DNA of 64,000 nucleotides from Mycobacteriales bacterium (GTDB lineage Bacteria > Actinomycetota > Actinomycetes > JAFAQI01 > DASSKL01), in the NCBI GenBank assembly GCA_035690485.1, contig DASSKL010000016.1, forward strand, positions 1 through 64,000, written 5' to 3'. This document shows, piece after piece, positions 55,276-63,567 of this stretch (positions are counted from its first letter, which is position 1; each line of letters begins with the position of its first letter). A program made the translations under genes and the position numbers. The notes below the pieces were generated by a model. The model searched no databases, was not told the DNA's origin, and saw nothing but the letters and a program-made list of their open reading frames with translations.

Positions 55276-56905
55276 GCGATACCCGCCGGGCGAGGGCCAG
55301 GACGTCGGGCCGGTCGAGCAGCAGCGCCACGACGGCGAACACGGCGGCCACCACGACGGCGACCAGCGCGCACTGCCCGACGCTCGCCAGCGCCCCCACC
55401 GACCCCGCGGCCGCAGCGACCGCGACCCCCGCCGCACCGGCCACAACCCCTCCGACCAGGCCCGCCCCCGCCGCCCTGGGCAGGCCGAGCATGCCCGCGC
55501 CACCCGTCGCGCGCGCCAGCGCGGCGAGCAGCACCAGGCCGGCGACCGTCATGCCGATCGAGTTGCCGATGCCGAGCCCGGCGACGGACCACTGCCGGGG
55601 CAGCGCGGCGACCAGGGCGATGTCGGCGACGATGACGCTCGCCCACCCGGCGATCGCGGCAAGCGCGGGTCCGCGCGCATCACCCCGCGCGTAGAGCGCA
55701 CGGCTGAGGTGCGCGAGCAGCCCGTAGCCGAGCAGGCCGGGGGCGAACGCGACGATCGCGCGCGCCAGCTCGACCGGGTCGACCCCGCCCCTGGTGCCGA
55801 GCACCAGCACCCGTGCCGCCGGTCCGGCCGACGCAGCGAGGATCGCGGCAGCGGCCGCCGTGACGATGACCACGATCCGGGTGGTGCGGGCCACCAGGTC
55901 GGCGTATCCCGCTTCGTCGCCGTCGCTGTGCCGGGCGGTCAGCGTCGGGAACGCGCTGGTCGCGATGGGCACGGCGAGCACGGCCCACGGCACGAGAAAC
56001 AGGGTCCAGGCCAGCCCGTAGACCACGACGGCACCCGACGACCCACCGGCGTTGGCCAGGCGCAGCACGACCGCCGTGGCGACCTGCTGCCCGGCGAGGA
56101 CGGCCGCTCCCGATACCGCCAGCCGGCGGACCTGTCTCGCCACTCCGGGCGGGAACGACAGCGTGGGGCGCAGGCGCACCGGCGTACGCCGGAGCGGCAG
56201 GAACAACGGCAACGACAGCGCCACCACGCCGACGGTCGTGCCGACCGACAGCAGGAGCTCCTGGCTGAGCGGCAGGTGACGCAGGTCGTGGCTCTGGCCG
56301 GACGACACCACGCCGTAGGCGACGTAGGCGGCGATCACCACGAGGCTGGACAGCAACGGCGCCAGCGCCGGACCGAGGAAGCGGCGGTGCGCCTGCAGCA
56401 CGCCGGTGAGCACGATGCCGATGCCGTAGAGCACCACCTGGGGCATGAAGACGACCAGCATGCGCGCGCCGACGTCGACGGCCGCGTCGCGATCGCAGCC
56501 GGGGTGCCCGCCCCCCACGAGCAACGACATCAGCGGGTGGGCGAGCAGAGCTCCGACCACCGCCAGCGGCGCCAGCCCGACGACGGCCCAGGTGAGCAAG
56601 GCCGACGACGTACGCCGCGCCGCCTCCTCGTCGCCGCGATCGACGGCACCCGCCAGCACGGGCACGACCAGGCTCGCGAGCGCGCCGCCGGCGACGATGT
56701 CGAAGACGATGTTCGGGATCGTGTTGGCGGTGTAGTAGGTGTCGCCCAGGCACGTCGGGCCGACGGTGCGGGCGAAGACGAGGACCCGGCCGAAGCCCAC
56801 GGCTCGCGCGATGACCGCGACTGCCGTGATCATCAGCGCCGCGCGAGCGAGGCCGGCGCCGGGCCGCGCGACCGGGGCCGTGTCACGCACGACCGGTTCC
56901 GTCAT
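55268..56905 (-). CDS. murJ: MurJ/MviN-family lipid-linked precursor flippase
   Basis: Protein of 545 aa with about 14 membrane helices of the MOP exporter superfamily, MurJ branch: ITAVAVIARAVGFGRVLVFARTVGPTCLGDTYYTANTIPNIVFDIVAGGALASLVVPVLAG is the diagnostic N-terminal region. It would flip a polyprenyl-linked glycan, as MurJ does for lipid II. The major MurJ of actinobacteria often carries an extra cytoplasmic domain and lies elsewhere, so this may be a second copy for another glycan. The ATG overlaps the MraY-like stop (ATGA). Confidence 0.85.
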   Translation of the reverse strand: MTEPVVRDTAPVARPGAGLARAALMITAVAVIARAVGFGRVLVFARTVGPTCLGDTYYTANTIPNIVFDIVAGGALASLVVPVLAGAVDRGDEEAARRTSSALLTWAVVGLAPLAVVGALLAHPLMSLLVGGGHPGCDRDAAVDVGARMLVVFMPQVVLYGIGIVLTGVLQAHRRFLGPALAPLLSSLVVIAAYVAYGVVSSGQSHDLRHLPLSQELLLSVGTTVGVVALSLPLFLPLRRTPVRLRPTLSFPPGVARQVRRLAVSGAAVLAGQQVATAVVLRLANAGGSSGAVVVYGLAWTLFLVPWAVLAVPIATSAFPTLTARHSDGDEAGYADLVARTTRIVVIVTAAAAAILAASAGPAARVLVLGTRGGVDPVELARAIVAFAPGLLGYGLLAHLSRALYARGDARGPALAAIAGWASVIVADIALVAALPRQWSVAGLGIGNSIGMTVAGLVLLAALARATGGAGMLGLPRAAGAGLVGGVVAGAAGVAVAAAAGSVGALASVGQCALVAVVVAAVFAVVALLLDRPDVLALARRVSRA

Positions 56906-57726
56906 GGCTGCCCGTCCCGACGGCGGCCGAGCCGGTCGATCGTCCGCAGGACAGGGGTGGCGTCGATGACCGCGGTGAAGCTGACGCGCTCGCTGGCGGC
57001 GGTGAGGGCGACGACCCCGAGCAGCAGGGTGCGCCGGGCGCCGGGCCGGGCAGCGGCGGCGAGCGCCGTGCCCAAGGCCGCCCCGGCCGCGTTGGCCCCG
57101 GTGTCGCCGAGCATCGCTCGCTCCCCCAGGTCCTCCGGCAGGAGCGCCGCAGCCGCACCGGCGACTGCGGCGGCCGGCGCCGCGCCGGTGCCCACGAGGG
57201 TGGGCACCGCGACCACGAGCACCGCCTTGAGCGCCCTGCCGGGACGCAGGTCGAGCAGGTTGACGAGGTTGGCCGTCCCCGCGACGAGCGCGCCGGTGAC
57301 GGCGGCGTCCCGCGGCCGCGGCTCGATCACCAGGCCGGCGACCAGGCCGGTAGCCCCGATGCCGACGAGCTTCACCAACCCCGAGGTCACCTCGCCGCGG
57401 CCGAGCGCGCGCAGGTGCCCGCGAAAGCCGCGGGCGTGGGTGCCGCCGTGCAGGTCGTCGAGGAGGCCGAAGGCCGCGGCCCCGCCGACGCCGATCGCCG
57501 TCGCGCACCCCGATCGCCCGCCCGCGACCGCGCTGCCGGCGACCAGGCCGGCAGCGAGAGCGGGGCCGGCCAGGAGGCTGACCTCGGTGCCGCGGAAGTT
57601 GCGCCGCGACCACCGCTGCGCGCCGCCGGGCGGGTGGCGCAGCAACAGCCGGTAGCTGGCGGCAGCGACGGATGCGCCGGCCAGCCCGGCGAGGATCGGC
57701 GCCGCGCCGACCCGCGAACGGCTCAC
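56902..57726 (-). CDS. MraY/WecA-like polyprenyl-phosphate sugar-phosphate transferase
   Basis: Membrane protein of 274 aa, shorter than MraY (about 360 aa). The catalytic acidic pair is in AFGLLDDLHGG. The second motif is NLVNLLDLRPGRALKA and the third is ERAMLGDTGANAAG, all typical of the PNPT family. The C-terminal His-rich loop (HHxxE) of MraY is absent: the region reads ATPVLRTIDRLGRR. It probably starts a lipid-linked glycan with a different sugar. The GTG overlaps the mctB stop (GTGA). Confidence 0.82.
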   Translation of the reverse strand: MSRSRVGAAPILAGLAGASVAAASYRLLLRHPPGGAQRWSRRNFRGTEVSLLAGPALAAGLVAGSAVAGGRSGCATAIGVGGAAAFGLLDDLHGGTHARGFRGHLRALGRGEVTSGLVKLVGIGATGLVAGLVIEPRPRDAAVTGALVAGTANLVNLLDLRPGRALKAVLVVAVPTLVGTGAAPAAAVAGAAAALLPEDLGERAMLGDTGANAAGAALGTALAAAARPGARRTLLLGVVALTAASERVSFTAVIDATPVLRTIDRLGRRRDGQP

Positions 57727-58661
57727 GGGGTGGGCGACGGGGACGGCGCGGCGTTGACCGCGTCGGCAGGGGTGGAGAAGGTCGCGGCGTGTCCGGCGAG
57801 CTGCTGCTGCAGCGCGAACACCAGCGCGATGCGCCCCGACGGCTGGTCGGCCTGCGGCACCGACGACGCGTGGTCGCCGAACCCGGCGTCGTGCGCCGCG
57901 CGGGTCAGTGCCCCGTCGGCGCCCGCCGCGGCCGCGGTCCCCGCCAGCACCGCTCCCTTCCCGTGGGCGTCCAGCGACGTGGTGAGCGTCAGCAGCGCGT
58001 CGGCGACCGCTCGCGCCTGAGTGGCGTTGCCCGGGGCGTTGTCGGCGAGCACGACCGCGACCCCGGCCGGCCGCGGCGAGCTGCCGTGCACGGTGACCAG
58101 CTGGGCCTGGCTGTAGGCGTCGAGGCTGGTGCGCAGCGCGCCGATCGGGTTGGCCTCCGCGCCGGGAGCGGTGAGCAGCACGGAGGCGAGCTGGGTGGTC
58201 GCCTGCTGGATGCCGGAGCCGGCCGGCAGCCCTGCGTCACCGGCGAGCTTGCCCGCGAGGGCACCCAACGTGGCGTCCTGGTCCGGGTCGGCGAACGCCG
58301 GGCGCAGCTGCACGTCGGCGTTGACGGTGGCGCCGGCCGCGCGCAGCGCCGCAGTCACGTCGCGCCGCAGGTCGCTGCCGACGCCCGGTCCGCTGACCAG
58401 CGCGACGGTCTGCCCGGCGAGCCTGCCCTGCACGGCGTACGGCAGCAGGGCGGTGTCGAAGGCGCGGCCCGCGCTCACCTGGTCGGTCAGGTCGTCGATG
58501 CGGCCCTGCAGGGAGGTGTTGTTCTTGGCCAGGTTGGTCGTCTTGCCCTGCAAGTCGTCGAGGATCGGGCCGTTGAGGGTCGTCGTGCCGACGATGATGC
58601 CGATCCCGAGCGCGAGGAAGACCGCCACGATCGAGACCACGTGGTATCGGAAGTCGACCAT
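57723..58661 (-). CDS. mctB: Copper transporter / SteB family protein (MctB)
   Basis: Protein of 312 aa with one N-terminal transmembrane helix (FRYHVVSIVAVFLALGIGIIVGTT), then a coiled-coil stretch (LAKNNTSLQGRIDDLTDQVSAG) and a periplasmic domain. M. tuberculosis MctB is reported to limit cytoplasmic copper. The C. glutamicum orthologue SteB partners SteA in cell-envelope linkage at division. Its ATG immediately follows the steA stop, which favours the SteAB interpretation. The C terminus ends in a PSPSPTP tail. Confidence 0.9.
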   Translation of the reverse strand: MVDFRYHVVSIVAVFLALGIGIIVGTTTLNGPILDDLQGKTTNLAKNNTSLQGRIDDLTDQVSAGRAFDTALLPYAVQGRLAGQTVALVSGPGVGSDLRRDVTAALRAAGATVNADVQLRPAFADPDQDATLGALAGKLAGDAGLPAGSGIQQATTQLASVLLTAPGAEANPIGALRTSLDAYSQAQLVTVHGSSPRPAGVAVVLADNAPGNATQARAVADALLTLTTSLDAHGKGAVLAGTAAAAGADGALTRAAHDAGFGDHASSVPQADQPSGRIALVFALQQQLAGHAATFSTPADAVNAAPSPSPTP

Positions 58662-59846
58662 CTAGACGAGCCCGGTCAGCCAGTGCACGAAGTGGTGCCA
58701 GTGGACCTGCAGCAGCGTGCCGTAGAGGCTACCTGCGGGTGAGATCGCGGCGGCCACGGCGAGGGTGAAGAACGCCGCGATGGCGAGCAGCACGAGGGTG
58801 GCCGTGCTGATGCGGGCGCGGTAGAGCCGGCTGACGCCCTTCGCGTCAACGAGCTTGCTGCCGACCCGCAGCCGGGTGAGGAACGTGCTCGACATGCCGG
58901 AACGGCCCTTGTCGAGGAACTCCACGAGCGTCGCGTGCGTGCCGACGGCCACAATCAGCGAGGCACCCTTGTCGTCGGCGAGGAGCATCGCGACATCCTC
59001 GCTGGTGCCGGTGGCCGGGAAGACGACGGCCTCGACACCGAGCTCCTGCACCCGGGTGAGGCCCGGCGCGCGGCCGTCGCGGTAGGCGTGCACCACGACC
59101 TCGGCGCCGCAGCGCAGGGCCTCGGTGGACACGGAGTCCATGTCTCCGACGATGAGGTCGGGCCGGTAGCCCGCCTCGAGCAGCGCGTCGGCGCCGCCGT
59201 CGACGCCGATCATGACCGGGCGGTACTCCCGGATGTAGGGCCGCAGCGTCGCGATGTCCTCCTTGTAGTGGTAGCCGCGTACGACGATCAGCGCGTGCCG
59301 GCCCTCGATGCCGGTGCGGATCTCGGGCACCCCGATGCCGTCGAGCAGCAGGTCGCGCTCCCGGCGGAGGTACTCCATGGTGTTGCTGGCGAAGGCCTCC
59401 AGCTGCACCGCAAGACCGGCCCGTGCCTCGGCCATCGCCGCCGCCACCGTCTCGACCGTCTGCTGCACCCCTTTGGCGACGACGCGGTCGTCGATGCCGT
59501 AGACGGTGTCGCCGTGAACGCGCACCGGGTCGCCCTCGCGCAGCACGCCGAAGGCATCGGCCCCCACGCCGTCGATCAGAGGTACGCCGGCCGTGACGAG
59601 GATCTCCGGACCGAGATTCGGGTAACGGCCGCTGATGCTCGGGGCGATGTTGACGACCGCCGCGACGCCGGTGGCGACCAGCGCCTCGGCACTGACCCGG
59701 TCGATGTCGACGTGGTCGATGACCGCGACATCACCCGGCCGCAGCCGTTTGGTGAGGTTCTTCGTGCGCCGGTCGAGCCGCGCGATGCCGTAGACACCGG
59801 GCAGCCGGTCGTCGGACCGGTTGCGGCGCAGCGTCGGTAACCTCAT
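58662..59846 (-). CDS. steA: Cell-division protein SteA
   Basis: Protein of 394 aa, orthologue of Rv1697 and C. glutamicum SteA. A thiamin-pyrophosphokinase-like cytoplasmic domain carries GVDGGADALLEAGYRPDLIVGDMDSVSTEAL and FPATGTSEDVAMLLADDKGA. A C-terminal transmembrane helix follows (TLVLLAIAAFFTLAVAAAI). SteA is thought to link division and wall separation. The ATG has GGGAG just upstream; the stop TAG abuts the mctB ATG. It is 64 bp after recN. Confidence 0.92.
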   Translation of the reverse strand: MRLPTLRRNRSDDRLPGVYGIARLDRRTKNLTKRLRPGDVAVIDHVDIDRVSAEALVATGVAAVVNIAPSISGRYPNLGPEILVTAGVPLIDGVGADAFGVLREGDPVRVHGDTVYGIDDRVVAKGVQQTVETVAAAMAEARAGLAVQLEAFASNTMEYLRRERDLLLDGIGVPEIRTGIEGRHALIVVRGYHYKEDIATLRPYIREYRPVMIGVDGGADALLEAGYRPDLIVGDMDSVSTEALRCGAEVVVHAYRDGRAPGLTRVQELGVEAVVFPATGTSEDVAMLLADDKGASLIVAVGTHATLVEFLDKGRSGMSSTFLTRLRVGSKLVDAKGVSRLYRARISTATLVLLAIAAFFTLAVAAAISPAGSLYGTLLQVHWHHFVHWLTGLV

Positions 59847-59910
59847 CGCTCCCAGTTTGCCAGCCGAATCGGGCACCGCGGACCGGACGCGCCGGCCCCG
59901 GCCGCGGCCG

Positions 59911-61650
59911 CTACGACGGGGCGCGGCCGGACTTCGCGGCCGTGGCGGCGGCGAGCAGCTCCTCGGCGTGACCGATCGCGAGCTCCGACTCCTCGAGGCC
60001 GGCGAGCATTCTCGACAGCTCCCGCAGCCTTTCCTCGCCGTCGACCTGCCGCACGCCGCTGCGGGTGACCGTGCCGTCGTCGGACTTGACCACGACCAGG
60101 TGCCGGTCGGCGAACGCCGCGACCTGTGGCAGGTGGGTGACGACGACCACCTGGGCGTGGCGGGCCAGCATCGCCAGCCGGCGGCCGACCTCGACCGCCG
60201 CCTTGCCACCGACACCGGCGTCGACCTCGTCGAAGACGAACGTCGGCACCGGGTCGCTGCCGGCCAACGTCACCTCGACCGCGAGCATCACCCGCGACAG
60301 CTCACCGCCTGACGCTCCGCGGGCCAGCGGGCGCAGCGGTGCGCCCGCGTGCGGACGCAGCAGCAACTCCACCTCGTCGACACCGTGGAGGCCGAACCCG
60401 ACGCGTCGCTCGCCGACCTGCAGGCCGTCGGCGTCGTCGACCTGGGTGATCGACGTGGCCACCTCGGCGTGTGGCATGGCGAGCGCGGAGAGCTCGGCAG
60501 TGACCGCGCCGGCGAGGCGCTCCCCCGCCGCTGCGCGCGCCGCCGAGATCGTGGCGGCGAGGGTGGCGATCTCGGTGCGCAGGGTCGTGCGCTGCCCGGT
60601 GAGCGCGTCGATGCGCTCGTCGGCCCCATCGAGGTCGGCCAGCCGCGTCTCGGCCTGCTCTGCCCAGGCGAGCACGGCATCGCTGCCCTCGCCGTACTTG
60701 CGATGCAGCGCCGCGAGGGCCGCCTGCCGTTCCTGCGCCTGTGCCAGTCGCGCGGGGTCGGACTCGACGGACGCGGCGTAGGACGCGAGGTCCGCCGCGG
60801 CGTCCGCGAGCAGGTAGCTGATCTCGGCGACCCGGGTCGCGAGCGCGTCGAGCGCCTCGTCGTGGTCGCGCTGCCCGTCGAGCCGCCGGCGGGCCTCGGA
60901 GACGAGGCCGAGCGCGGGCAGCGCGCCGTCGTCGGCCGACAGCAGCTCGTGGGCCTCGTGCGCGGCGGCCCGCAGCGCCTCCGCGTGCGCCAGCCGCCCG
61001 ACCTCGGCGGCCAGCTCCGCATCCTCGCCGGGCTGCGGCGCGACGCGGGCGATCTCCGCGAGCCCGTGGCGGAGCAGGTCGACCTCCTGCGCTCGCTCCC
61101 GCGCGCGGCCGGTCAGCTCGGTGAGCAGCTCGTCGACGTCCTGCAGCTGCCGGTAGGCGTCCCGGTAGCGCCCGAGCGGCTCGAGCACGGGCGGGCCGGC
61201 GTAGCGGTCGAGCAGGGCCCGCTGCAGCGCCGGCCGCAGCAGCCGCTGCTGGTCGGACTGACCGTGCACGGCGATGAGGTCGTCGGCCAGCTCGCCGAGC
61301 ACCCCGACCGGCACGGAGCGACCTCCGACGACGGCCCGCGAGCGGCCCTCTGCCGACACGGTGCGCGCGAGGAGCAGCAGGCCGTCGTCGAGCTCGGCGC
61401 CGGCATCGACCGCACGGGTGGCGGCGGGCCCGTCGACGTCGACCACCACGGCACCTTCGACGGCCGCGCGCGCGGCCCCCGCACGGACCAGGGCGGGGTC
61501 CGCCCGTCCACCGAACAGCAAGTGCAGGGCGGTGACGACCATCGTCTTCCCGGCGCCGGTCTCGCCGGTGACCGCGGTGAAGCCGGGCGCGAGCGGCACG
61601 ACCGCGTCCTCGATGACGCCGAGGTCGCGCAGCCGGATCTCCTCGAGCAC
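59911..61650 (-). CDS. recN: DNA repair protein RecN
   Basis: SMC-like ATPase in double-strand-break repair. 579 aa from GTG 61650, giving LEEIRLRDLGVIEDAVVPLAPGFTAVTGETGAGKTMVV with the Walker A. A long coiled coil fills residues 160-360. The C-terminal signature GASGGELSRVMLAVE and Walker B VPTFVFDEVDAGVGG are intact. The GTG lies 6 bp after TATCGT, so it may be leaderless. An ATG 27 bp upstream, overlapping the nadK stop, is the alternative. PafBC, encoded at 2.5-4.4 kb, is the DNA-damage activator of this group. Confidence 0.95.
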   Translation of the reverse strand: MLEEIRLRDLGVIEDAVVPLAPGFTAVTGETGAGKTMVVTALHLLFGGRADPALVRAGAARAAVEGAVVVDVDGPAATRAVDAGAELDDGLLLLARTVSAEGRSRAVVGGRSVPVGVLGELADDLIAVHGQSDQQRLLRPALQRALLDRYAGPPVLEPLGRYRDAYRQLQDVDELLTELTGRARERAQEVDLLRHGLAEIARVAPQPGEDAELAAEVGRLAHAEALRAAAHEAHELLSADDGALPALGLVSEARRRLDGQRDHDEALDALATRVAEISYLLADAAADLASYAASVESDPARLAQAQERQAALAALHRKYGEGSDAVLAWAEQAETRLADLDGADERIDALTGQRTTLRTEIATLAATISAARAAAGERLAGAVTAELSALAMPHAEVATSITQVDDADGLQVGERRVGFGLHGVDEVELLLRPHAGAPLRPLARGASGGELSRVMLAVEVTLAGSDPVPTFVFDEVDAGVGGKAAVEVGRRLAMLARHAQVVVVTHLPQVAAFADRHLVVVKSDDGTVTRSGVRQVDGEERLRELSRMLAGLEESELAIGHAEELLAAATAAKSGRAPS

Positions 61651-61656
61651 GCCCCG

Positions 61657-61662
61657 ACGATA
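61657..61662 (-). promoter_or_regulatory. Possible leaderless promoter -10 of recN
   Basis: TATCGT on the minus strand is 6 bp before the GTG at 61650. It would allow recN to be transcribed apart from tlyA-nadK. Confidence 0.4.
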
Positions 61663-61673
61663 GGGCGCGCCGG

Positions 61674-62561
61674 TCATCCGAGGACGGAGCCGCGCCAGCC
61701 CTGCACCGGCAAGCCGAACTTCGCGACCAACCGGTCGGTGAACGGGGAGCGGGCCAAGCGCGCCAGCCGGACCGGCCGCTTGCCCCGGCGTACCTCGATC
61801 CGGGCTCCCGGGGTGAGCTCCGTCGTACGCCGGCCGTCGCACCACATCACCCCGCCGGCGGTGTGCGCGAGCAGCTCGATGGCGACGACCGAGTCGGGCG
61901 CGACGACCAGCGGCTTCGAGAACAGCGCGTGGGCGCTGATCGGCACACACAGCAGCGCCTCGACCTGAGGCCAGACGACCGGTCCGCCCGCGGAGAACGC
62001 GTAGGCCGTCGAGCCGGTGGGGGTCGCGCACACCACCCCGTCGCCGGCCCAGCGCGACAGCGGCCGGCCGTCGACCTCGACAACGAGATCGAGCATCCGC
62101 TCCCGGGCGTGCTTCTCGACCGAGACGTCGTTGAGCGCCCAGTCACGGGTCTCCACCCCGTCGTCGGGACGCGCGACCACGTCGAGGGTCATCCGCTCCT
62201 CGACGAGGTAGTCACGGCGCAGCACGTGATCGATCGTCGCGGCGAGGTCGGCCCGCTCGGCCTCGGCGAGGAAGCCGACCCGGCCGAGGTTGACGCCGAG
62301 CAGGGGAACGTCGGCACCCCGGGCGTAGTCCGCGGCCCGCAGCAGGGTGCCGTCACCACCCAGCGCGAGGACCAGCTCCGCACCCTCGGCCGCCTGCTGG
62401 TCCGCCGCGACGGGCTTGGCTTGGGGGCAGTTGAGCTCGGCGGCCTCGCGGTCGAGCACCCGCACCGCGAGGCCCTCGGCGGTCAGTCGTTCGACGACGT
62501 GGTGCGCTGCGGTCACGGCTTCGGGCCGGCCGGTGTGAGCGATCAGCAGCAGCTCGCGCAT
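61674..62561 (-). CDS. nadK: NAD kinase
   Basis: Phosphorylates NAD to NADP. 295 aa. The GGDGT motif is in VLALGGDGTLLRAADYA (about residue 68), followed by LGVNLGRVGFLAE. The conserved NE/D motif is LNDVSVEKHARERM, and ATPTGSTAYAFSAGGP is the NAD site. ATG 62561 shares its A with the tlyA stop (TGATG); a GTG one codon upstream is also possible. AAGGG is well placed for both. Confidence 0.96.
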   Translation of the reverse strand: MRELLLIAHTGRPEAVTAAHHVVERLTAEGLAVRVLDREAAELNCPQAKPVAADQQAAEGAELVLALGGDGTLLRAADYARGADVPLLGVNLGRVGFLAEAERADLAATIDHVLRRDYLVEERMTLDVVARPDDGVETRDWALNDVSVEKHARERMLDLVVEVDGRPLSRWAGDGVVCATPTGSTAYAFSAGGPVVWPQVEALLCVPISAHALFSKPLVVAPDSVVAIELLAHTAGGVMWCDGRRTTELTPGARIEVRRGKRPVRLARLARSPFTDRLVAKFGLPVQGWRGSVLG

Positions 62562-63358
62562 CACCCGGGCCCTTCCGCGATGGCTCGCTCGACGGCCGCT
62601 GCCTCGAGCGCGGGCGCGCCATGGCGCAGCCAGAGGAAGTACTCCACGTTGCCGGCGGGTCCGGGCAGCGGGCTGGCGACGACACCGGCGCTGCCGAGGC
62701 CGAGCTCGCCGGCGGCTCGTGCAACGGCGAGCACCGCGTCACGCCGCAGGTCGGGATCACGCACCACGCCGCCGGCGCCGACCTGCTCGCGGCCGACCTC
62801 GAACTGTGGCTTCACCATCAGCAGCAGGTCTCCCTCGGGTGAGGTGCAGCGGGCCAGCGCGGGGAGCACCAGCGTCAGCGAGATGAACGAGAGGTCCGCG
62901 ACGACCAGGTCGACCGGCCCGTCGATGTTTGCGGCTTCGAGATCGCGGACGTTGGTGCGGTCGCGTACGACGACCCGCTCGTCGACCCGCAGGCGCCAGG
63001 CCAGCTGCCCGTAGCCGACGTCGACGGCGACGACGACAGCCGCCCCGCGGCGCAGCAGGACGTCGGTGAAGCCGCCGGTCGACGCACCCGCGTCGAGACA
63101 GCGGCGCCCCTCGACCTCCAACCCGGGAAACGCGTCGAGTGCGCCGATCAGCTTGTGCGCGCCGCGCGACACGTAGTCGTCGCCGGCATCTTCGGCCACC
63201 AGCACCGGGGTGGCCGGTGCCACCGCGGTGGCCGGCTTGGTGGCGACCTGGCCGGCGACGAGCACCTTGCCCGCGGTCACGAGCTCGGCAGCCTGGGCGC
63301 GGGAACGGGCCAGCCCGCGGCGGACCAGCTCGGCGTCGAGCCGCGCACGACGGACCAC
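62561..63358 (-). CDS. tlyA: rRNA 2'-O-methyltransferase TlyA (hemolysin A family)
   Basis: Methylates the 2'-O of cytidines in 16S and 23S rRNA, which makes ribosomes sensitive to capreomycin. 265 aa. An S4 domain at the N terminus (RRARLDAELVRRGLARSRAQAAELVTAGKVLVAG) and a FtsJ-like methyltransferase domain with LDAGASTGGFTDVLLRRGA, VVADLSFISL and MVKPQFEVGR. GTG 63358. Followed by nadK, recN and steA, as in M. tuberculosis. Confidence 0.95.
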   Translation of the reverse strand: MVRRARLDAELVRRGLARSRAQAAELVTAGKVLVAGQVATKPATAVAPATPVLVAEDAGDDYVSRGAHKLIGALDAFPGLEVEGRRCLDAGASTGGFTDVLLRRGAAVVVAVDVGYGQLAWRLRVDERVVVRDRTNVRDLEAANIDGPVDLVVADLSFISLTLVLPALARCTSPEGDLLLMVKPQFEVGREQVGAGGVVRDPDLRRDAVLAVARAAGELGLGSAGVVASPLPGPAGNVEYFLWLRHGAPALEAAAVERAIAEGPG

Positions 63359-63369
63359 CGGCCCGCCGT

Positions 63370-63567
63370 TCAGCCCTCGTCGAGGGCGGTGAGCGCCTCG
63401 TGCAGCTGCCGGTGGACGTTCTCGAACACCTCGACGTGGGAGGTCACCGGCAGCTCGGCGAGCTCCTCGAGCCGGGCGAGGGCGGCGTCGACGCGCAGAT
63501 CGCCCGTCGACCCGGCCTCGCCGAAGGTTTCGTCGGTGTGCGAGCCGCCGGGTGTGGTGCCGATCAC
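63370..63567 (-). CDS. Small conserved protein, Rv1693-like
   Basis: Protein of 65 aa. The N-terminal half is Gly/Thr/Ser rich (IGTTPGGSHTDETFGEAGSTG); the C-terminal half is an amphipathic helix (LRVDAALARLEELAELPVTSHVEVFENVHRQLHEAL). Short proteins with this helix occur just upstream of tlyA in many actinobacteria; the function is unknown. The GTG overlaps the previous stop (GTGA). Confidence 0.8.
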   Translation of the reverse strand: MIGTTPGGSHTDETFGEAGSTGDLRVDAALARLEELAELPVTSHVEVFENVHRQLHEALTALDEG

